From contig CANBTO010000118.1 in NCBI GenBank assembly GCA_947372405.1, positions 1-11,136 of the forward strand: a DNA stretch of 11,136 nucleotides, read 5' to 3'. Positions within the stretch are counted from its first letter, which is position 1. Every line of letters starts with the position of its first letter. The position numbers and the translations under genes were made by a program. Source of the DNA: Verrucomicrobiaceae bacterium. GTDB lineage: Bacteria; Verrucomicrobiota; Verrucomicrobiae; Verrucomicrobiales; Akkermansiaceae. Shown one piece after another: positions 7,001 to 11,136 of this stretch. The notes under the pieces were generated by a model. That model was given only the letters and a program-made list of their open reading frames with translations, had not been told where the DNA came from and made no database searches.

Positions 7001-7054
7001 AGGTCGTTGGCAATTTCCCATCTTTGTATTCGCTGTCATCCTGCTTTCGATCAT
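4028..7054 (-). CDS. Secreted GH106-family glycoside hydrolase (alpha-L-rhamnosidase-like)
   Basis: The 1008-residue product has a signal peptide ending near LQA (39-41) after a hydrophobic run LAVALTAGMFLLGG. Residues 55-100 (RPSAFWSWLNG, EITRELEEMKAKGMRGGIIWD) are the typical GH106 opening. The catalytic barrel continues through GIFASSSWNAGGTWI, an EGGHGGHARVDPLKALGAADIPMGEFW block (369-395), NSESFTGW (419-426) and FHTFAHEP (453-460). Acidic residues E369, D389, E393 and E421 are active-site candidates; I cannot say which are catalytic. The C-terminal part (about 865-1000) looks like the GH2-type sugar-binding jelly roll that closes many GH106 enzymes (ATYHNHFTIPE, VRVNGQEVGELW, NTWNNRLVGD). 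The family removes terminal alpha-L-rhamnose, often from pectin side chains. HCAHCGK (538-544) adds an unusual CxxC. The ATG at 7054 avoids overlap with the SGNH gene; ATGs at 7039 and 7021 also keep the signal peptide. It is the last gene of the three-gene cluster. Confidence 0.88.
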   Translation of the reverse strand: MIESRMTANTKMGNCQRPANRGLAVALTAGMFLLGGARLQAELSQEQFRKPPIQSRPSAFWSWLNGNVDRKEITRELEEMKAKGMRGGIIWDVGSIADPNKIIPAGPQFLGPESLKSIHHTMDEAQRLGLELGIFASSSWNAGGTWITPEDGSKALLWSELAVNGPSEFSDILPLPRKVSEYHKDVAVWAVPDEVDKTIASANTPVRLDSHLAADGRLTWSVPKGAWRIMRFVSNNTGEFLNCPSPNSKGLVIDHLSSHATDSHFNYMLDTISKGRDGFGPIRIFELDSYEVHPGIDWTPDFIKAFIAHHHYDPTPWLPVLAGWTVASKELSDRFQHDYLKMVSDLIIENHFVRARELLHQRGLQLLAEGGHGGHARVDPLKALGAADIPMGEFWNNRKNWVTKEAACAAHIYGKTLVNSESFTGWQNWQDGPAAYKRLFDIAICAGLNQVTFHTFAHEPPAAGLPGNAYHAGEHFNVNSTWWNQAGPMIEDFSRCCHLMQQGLFVADVCAYYGDEAPNLVPARRIAPTIKSQFADDHCAHCGKPKPVNLDSLGHGYDYDYINEEVILTRMQAKDGKLTLPDGMSYRMMVLPDRKTISPAALKRIGELVADGATIVGPKPERSNSLSGYPDCDREVKELAARIWGDCDGDKVKTHAYGKGRVVCNLPLNEILAGMDVPPDFVPENITENEDQHIDYIHRATVVEDIYFVSNSSTQHAVVQCRFRVGSDRIPSLWHAEDGTVTPCAEYLTESGFTRLSLDLAPASSVFVVFAKGEARDHLVEIKRSPASQTDAWSDDRPEMEAVTMNGSKLEAKVWRPGEYQFKTASGLTGKMVVDGLPTEGFGPWRVTFPKNLGAPDEITMHTLTDWTRFTDPGVQYFSGAATYHNHFTIPETKVGDYSSGRIPVILDLGSVKEVAVVRVNGQEVGELWKEPYRIDIGKFIRAENQIEITVVNTWNNRLVGDARGVSNPKITRTNLADKFTPKSPLLSSGLLGPVMLKFPVTATCDLK

Positions 7055-7121
7055 AGGGATTTGCTTTCTGTGTTTCGCGCCAACTGCCTGACGGTTGCAT
7101 CCGCCGCTCGTGCATGGAGGA

Positions 7122-8582
7122 TCATTGGTGCTTTGTCTCTCCGAGCAGGCGATCGACCGCAGCGGCGATTGCCTCCGCGACTTTCCGTGCGCCACTTGCG
7201 TTGGGGAGCATCCCGACATCCGTCATGTCCCGGGAAACATCGAACCCATCATGCATGTCAGCCAGAACCACCGGTTGCCGGGGAGAAGAACGTTCATGGA
7301 CGTATTGGGCAATCCTGCGGTTGAGAAGCTTGACCACGTCCTCCCTGCCCTTCGCCAGAAGGGCTTCCGCAAGCACGATCTTCACGCTTGGTTTCCTGGA
7401 TCGAAGCTCTTCGACCACCTGGTTGATGTTCCGGACGATCCCCTCGGTCAGCGCCTCGGCGGCCGCCTTGCTTGCAACGATGTCCTCCGTCCCCAAATGG
7501 ATCACCGCCACATCGGGCACGTTGCCCTCTAACAACCGCGGCATGTTCTCCGCGATCCATGCGGAGTCCTTGCCCCAGTGGCCCTCGTGATCCACATCGT
7601 ATTGATAGTTGTCCGGCTCCGTCCGGTCATCGTTGTGTTTCTTCCGGCTCCCCACCAGATCGATCAGATGACCGCTGCGTCGCAGCATACCGTCCAGGTA
7701 ACGCCTGTAGGACCCGCTCGAATCAAGACCCTCGGTGATGGATCCACCGATGAGCATGATCTTCACAGGATCCGGAGGCGGTTCCTTCATGGCTATTTGA
7801 ACGAGCGGTTCGATGCTGTTAGCCCAGACCCGGTAGCCCTCAAGCGTCAAATGGGTGCCATCGGTGAACAACGTCTTGTTGATCGATCCGTCGGGCAACA
7901 GGAACTTGTCCTGCAAATCGATGTAGGCCACTTCATCCGGATTGCAGGCAACGGCTGCGTTGATGGCGTTGGCTTGCCGGCACTTCTCCCACTTGGTTCT
8001 GTCCGCAACAGGCAGGATGCCCATCAGGATCACGCGGGTCTTCGGCAAACGGCGGCGAAACACCTGGGCGATGGCCCTTGCGCCGTTGGCGACGTCAACG
8101 GGCGGGCAGTTGGCTCCCAAATCCCACTTTTCCCTGCCACCGTCACTTTGTGTCACAACAAAATTGTTAGTACCACACAGCAACACCGCGACTTTGGGTT
8201 GCCGCCCGTCGGCGAACTCCAGATTGCCGTGTGTGACCCTGTAGAGCATCACCGGAGTGATATCTCCCGAGTTGCCCATGTTGACGGGCTGGTAGGGAGA
8301 GTATTGCCCGTTCCAAAGCTCCAGGCCTGTGGCGGCGCCCAAAGACCAATGCCAGGTGATCGAATCCCCGAAAAGGACCATCTTCGTCTTTTCCGCGCGG
8401 GACACCTCGTGGTTGATCCGCTGAAACTCCCCGTTCCAATAGTTGTCCTTGATTTCCCCCGGCACCGTGGTGCTTGGGGAAAGCGGGATCTCGTCCCAGA
8501 AATCCGGGGACGCGGACAAGGCGGCGGGCACGAGGCAAAGCAGGACCTGATAGACCGAGGCAGGGATTGGCGTTCTCATCAT
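7122..8582 (-). CDS. Secreted protein with two SGNH/GDSL hydrolase domains
   Basis: This 486-residue protein has a signal peptide ending at ALSAS (21-25). The first SGNH domain (about 60-265) is complete: FGDSIT with nucleophile S74, NMGNSGD with G103, GTNN with N139, and DGTHLT with D241 and H244. A PPPDPVK linker (268-274) joins the second domain (about 274-482), which has IGGSITEG with S281, HEGHWG (332-337) and HLGTED (362-367, Glu in place of the usual Asn). Where D-x-x-H-P-N is expected it reads D455-VGM-L459-PN, so the catalytic histidine is a leucine. Secreted SGNH enzymes commonly remove acetyl or other acyl groups from polysaccharides. I infer an active first domain and a second one that may only bind or shape substrate. 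It lies 45 bases after the DUF6288 gene and 67 bases before the GH106 gene. A second ATG at 8579 works equally well. Confidence 0.87.
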   Translation of the reverse strand: MMRTPIPASVYQVLLCLVPAALSASPDFWDEIPLSPSTTVPGEIKDNYWNGEFQRINHEVSRAEKTKMVLFGDSITWHWSLGAATGLELWNGQYSPYQPVNMGNSGDITPVMLYRVTHGNLEFADGRQPKVAVLLCGTNNFVVTQSDGGREKWDLGANCPPVDVANGARAIAQVFRRRLPKTRVILMGILPVADRTKWEKCRQANAINAAVACNPDEVAYIDLQDKFLLPDGSINKTLFTDGTHLTLEGYRVWANSIEPLVQIAMKEPPPDPVKIMLIGGSITEGLDSSGSYRRYLDGMLRRSGHLIDLVGSRKKHNDDRTEPDNYQYDVDHEGHWGKDSAWIAENMPRLLEGNVPDVAVIHLGTEDIVASKAAAEALTEGIVRNINQVVEELRSRKPSVKIVLAEALLAKGREDVVKLLNRRIAQYVHERSSPRQPVVLADMHDGFDVSRDMTDVGMLPNASGARKVAEAIAAAVDRLLGETKHQ

Positions 8583-8627
8583 GTTTCGCGGGGAAACGAT
8601 TTCGCCCGAATCTTCAGCTCCTGTGGA

Positions 8628-11042
8628 TTATTGAATCCGGATAAGCTCCGGATTATCGGTGGATGCCTCGATCACACCGATCGCCTGGCGGACGGAAGCC
8701 GCTTTCTGCAAGCTGTTGGGCTTGGGAAAATCCGGTTCTCCTTTGGCGAAAGTATCGGCGATGCGCTTGAGCTCGGGAACCATCGATTTCGCGCGGGCGC
8801 CATAGGCGCAGAGGATCTTCATGATCTCGTCGGTCCGCTTCTCGCTGGCCCATGGATTCTGTGAGCGCGTGTAGTCCACGCAGGCCTTGATTCCCTCCGC
8901 AATATGGTGGCTGGCCATCACCCGGAGTCCCTCGATGCGGATGCCGTCGGCGAACATCTCACCACTCGGAGACGGTTCGACCACCGCCTGATAGATGGCG
9001 GGCAGCAGGGGTTTGATCTCATCGGCGGTCAAATGCTGATAGACCGAGCCGATGGTGCCGCGGGCGCGGCCATCGTCGTTGACGAGTCCGGCACGCACCG
9101 CCTTGTAGAGTTGGTCACGGTTCACGCCGTCGAGCGAGCGGCCGAGCAATCCTTCGCGCCCGCCAAACAGGGCGAAGGTGAAATACCGCTGCTGCATCCC
9201 GCGCGGGTCTTTTTTCGTGTCCACCTGGGTCATCATTTCCAGGAGTTCGGGCACCGCTTCCATGGCGGGCTTGCCGATGGCGGCCAACGCGTCCGCGGCC
9301 TTGATGCGCAACCAGAGATCGTCCGCGTGGAGGGCCTTGCGAAGTGCGGGAACCGCGGGCGCGGCTTTGGCCTTGAGTTGGGCGAGCGCCTGGCACGCGC
9401 CGAGGCGGGAGTAAAGATCCGTGGATTCCAGAAGTTTCACCAAAGCGGCAACCGAGACATCACCACGGCGGCCGAGCGCGAGGGCGGCACGCTCCCTTAC
9501 GACAGGAGACCAACTGGAAAGACGTTCGAAAAGAATTTCCACGCCCAGCTTGTCGTAGGCGCTGAATTTGTCTCCCTGCGACCAACCCCGTCCGTCGAGG
9601 ACTGTTTGTTTCGCCTCCTCGGCGGTCAGAGGAGTGATCTTGCTCGGCCGTTTGCCGGTGAGGCAGATCTTCTTGAGCGGCATGGCATAGGCGAGGAGAT
9701 AGGCGCCGGTGGCGTCGTAGTTGCCTGTCTTGTCCTTGCTCAACTCTGGCGGGCCTTGATGGAGAAAAGTGCCGTCCCAACCGCGGGCGAGGTCGTAATA
9801 CCACGCGCCGTATTCCTTCATCCATGCGCCTGTGGCCTGTGGACCGGACAGCACCACGCCGGGCATCGCCCACGTGGTGTTCCAGAAATTTCCCGTATGC
9901 CCGCAATCGCGTTCCGCGTCATGAGCGGCGAGACACATGCGCGAGAAGTATCCCGCAGCCTGGGGTTCATCCATCAGGTTGAACAAAACGGCGGCCATGC
10001 CGTTTTTGCCGTTGTCGTCGTGACTCTCGATCCATGGTGCGTGGTCACCATAGGGAATGGAACCTTTGCCCACATAGAACCTCAGCAACTTCGTGCTGCG
10101 CTCGATGGCCAGGTCGATGGCCGGGTCCTTGATGCCTGCGGCACGGGACATCACCAGTGAAATGGTCAGCGGCACGCCCGGAGCGTTCATCATCCCGTAG
10201 CCGGAAAGCCGTCCGTCGGGACGCGCGAACTTGTGTCCCCATGACCCGACGATGCTCTGGCCCTTGGCGGCCTCCAGCGCAAGCCTGCGCAATCCCGGTG
10301 TGACCGATTCGTCACCGGTGGCCATCTTGTATTCAGCGAGCAATGAAATGACATAACCGTAATACCAGGTCTGCATCGAGTCCGCCGAAAAATCCGCCGC
10401 CCAGTGGGCTTCCCGCTTTACCAACGGCAGGTATTTCGGATTGCCGCTGGCCAGCAATGCCAGCGCGTTGAGCGAGCGGGTGATCGGATCCCGGCGATAG
10501 GAAGCATCCCCCATCTTTTTCGCCAACGCTTCGCAGCCTTGCTCCAGGATGAGCTTCGACTTCGGGCAATCAAATGGGGCGGTCGCGCCGTAGTCGCCGA
10601 GCACGGGCAGCTTCACCACGATCTCCTCGGACTTGCCCTCGCGCCAGCGGGTCAGCTTCAATGCTCCTGCCCCGGCCTTGGATTCCGCGAGCGTCAGTGC
10701 CTTTCCAACCTCGGTGCGTGGGTCGTAGGAGAATGCTTTGCCGCCGACTCCCAGGATCACGTCGCCCTTTTTCAGGACACCATCGGCAGGCGAGCCCTTG
10801 GCGACTTCGGTGATGGCAACCTGGCGCGCCTCGGTGGTGGCGAACTTGTCGCTGAACATCCAGCCGCGTGCGCCGGTGGCACCCAGCGTCCAATCATGGT
10901 CCGCTCCTGCCGGGATGGGTTCGCCTTTCGTCAGGTCAGGGTTCTTGATTTCGACTTTAGGTTTAGCAGCGGAAACGGGACCTGCAATCAGGATGGAAAC
11001 CATCAAGGCGCTGCAGGTGGCGGGGAATTTGAAAAGATTCAT
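8628..11042 (-). CDS. Secreted DUF6288 protein with PDZ and HEAT-repeat regions
   Basis: This 804-residue protein starts at the ATG at 11042, which leads straight into a signal peptide (MNLFKFPATCSALMVSILIA, site near VSAA). The frame can be extended to a TTG at 11069, but that adds a charged, useless leader. Residues about 57-147 form a PDZ domain (GWMF, GSPADGVLKKGDVILGVGG). Residues about 160-470 are the DUF6288 region, helical and rich in W, Y, G and H (WYYGYVISLLAEYK, GDHAPWIESHDDNG, CGHTGNFWNTTW); it looks like an alpha/alpha barrel, but I cannot name an active site. Residues about 506-606 hold HEAT-like repeats (VRERAALALGRRGD, SRLGACQALAQLKAKAAPAV, LRIKAADALAAIGK). The C-terminus is more helical repeat-like sequence. 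As the first gene of the cluster with the SGNH and GH106 proteins it probably acts on, or organises work on, the same extracellular glycan; this is inference. Confidence 0.85.
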   Translation of the reverse strand: MNLFKFPATCSALMVSILIAGPVSAAKPKVEIKNPDLTKGEPIPAGADHDWTLGATGARGWMFSDKFATTEARQVAITEVAKGSPADGVLKKGDVILGVGGKAFSYDPRTEVGKALTLAESKAGAGALKLTRWREGKSEEIVVKLPVLGDYGATAPFDCPKSKLILEQGCEALAKKMGDASYRRDPITRSLNALALLASGNPKYLPLVKREAHWAADFSADSMQTWYYGYVISLLAEYKMATGDESVTPGLRRLALEAAKGQSIVGSWGHKFARPDGRLSGYGMMNAPGVPLTISLVMSRAAGIKDPAIDLAIERSTKLLRFYVGKGSIPYGDHAPWIESHDDNGKNGMAAVLFNLMDEPQAAGYFSRMCLAAHDAERDCGHTGNFWNTTWAMPGVVLSGPQATGAWMKEYGAWYYDLARGWDGTFLHQGPPELSKDKTGNYDATGAYLLAYAMPLKKICLTGKRPSKITPLTAEEAKQTVLDGRGWSQGDKFSAYDKLGVEILFERLSSWSPVVRERAALALGRRGDVSVAALVKLLESTDLYSRLGACQALAQLKAKAAPAVPALRKALHADDLWLRIKAADALAAIGKPAMEAVPELLEMMTQVDTKKDPRGMQQRYFTFALFGGREGLLGRSLDGVNRDQLYKAVRAGLVNDDGRARGTIGSVYQHLTADEIKPLLPAIYQAVVEPSPSGEMFADGIRIEGLRVMASHHIAEGIKACVDYTRSQNPWASEKRTDEIMKILCAYGARAKSMVPELKRIADTFAKGEPDFPKPNSLQKAASVRQAIGVIEASTDNPELIRIQ

Positions 11043-11136
11043 GTTGCGGATGTTCGAGTCGGATCTCAATGGCTGGCAGGGCCATTTACGAGTGTTTTGC
11101 GCCGCGCATTGCGAATTCTTTTCAGCCAGCAGGATA

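Noticed and set aside
7055..7219. Upstream extension of the GH106 protein
   Set aside because: It overlaps the end of the SGNH gene and would bury the signal peptide behind 55 unrelated residues.
8633..8660. Repeated TCCGGA and near-inverted ATAA/TTAT at the DUF6288 3' end
   Set aside because: It lies inside the coding sequence, the stem is imperfect and no U-run follows, so I do not call a terminator.
7578..8864. 428-codon plus-strand frame
   Set aside because: It is antisense to the SGNH and DUF6288 genes and crosses their junction; composition is typical of a reverse-strand shadow.
8904..10160. 418-codon plus-strand frame
   Set aside because: It is antisense to the PDZ/DUF6288/HEAT gene, which has clear domains and a signal peptide.

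Overview
The window looks like chromosomal DNA of a Verrucomicrobiota bacterium, probably of the Luteolibacter/Akkermansiaceae kind. This is an inference from three things: the gene content (a PDZ/DUF6288/HEAT protein, SGNH hydrolases, a GH106-type rhamnosidase and DUF6714), the fairly high GC, and the near absence of clear Shine-Dalgarno sites. No marker gene settles the taxon. All eight genes I can support lie on the minus strand, so transcription runs from right to left. Long plus-strand reading frames opposite them are shadows.

Right half (4028-11042): a three-gene cluster for secreted carbohydrate processing. In order of transcription it holds a DUF6288 protein with PDZ and HEAT regions, a protein with two SGNH/GDSL hydrolase domains, and a large GH106-family (alpha-L-rhamnosidase-like) glycoside hydrolase. 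Gaps are 45 and about 67 bases, and all three products have signal peptides. A reasonable reading is that an esterified, rhamnose-containing plant or algal polysaccharide is de-esterified and then stripped of rhamnose in the periplasm or outside the cell. The second SGNH domain has lost its catalytic histidine.

Middle (1996-4027): a DUF6714 protein with an uncertain N-terminus, followed by a self-contained malate dehydrogenase unit. That unit has a sigma-70-like promoter, a 329-residue mdh and a strong intrinsic terminator. Next comes a short gene-free stretch with a REP-like hairpin and TTCGTG repeats.

Left part (1-1759): a HEPN/MNT pair of the HI0074/HI0073 (HepT/MntA) type carries both signature motifs, RX4HXY and GSX10DXD. 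It is followed by a 430-base gene-free stretch with two different tandem repeats. A candidate promoter and a structured leader then precede a small secreted SLBB-domain protein, and a further small secreted protein is cut by the window edge.

The most unusual items are the half-dead double SGNH protein inside the rhamnosidase cluster, the HEPN/MNT module beside the tandem repeats, and the leader hairpin of the SLBB gene, whose outer stem needs a wobble pair that exists only in the minus-strand transcript.
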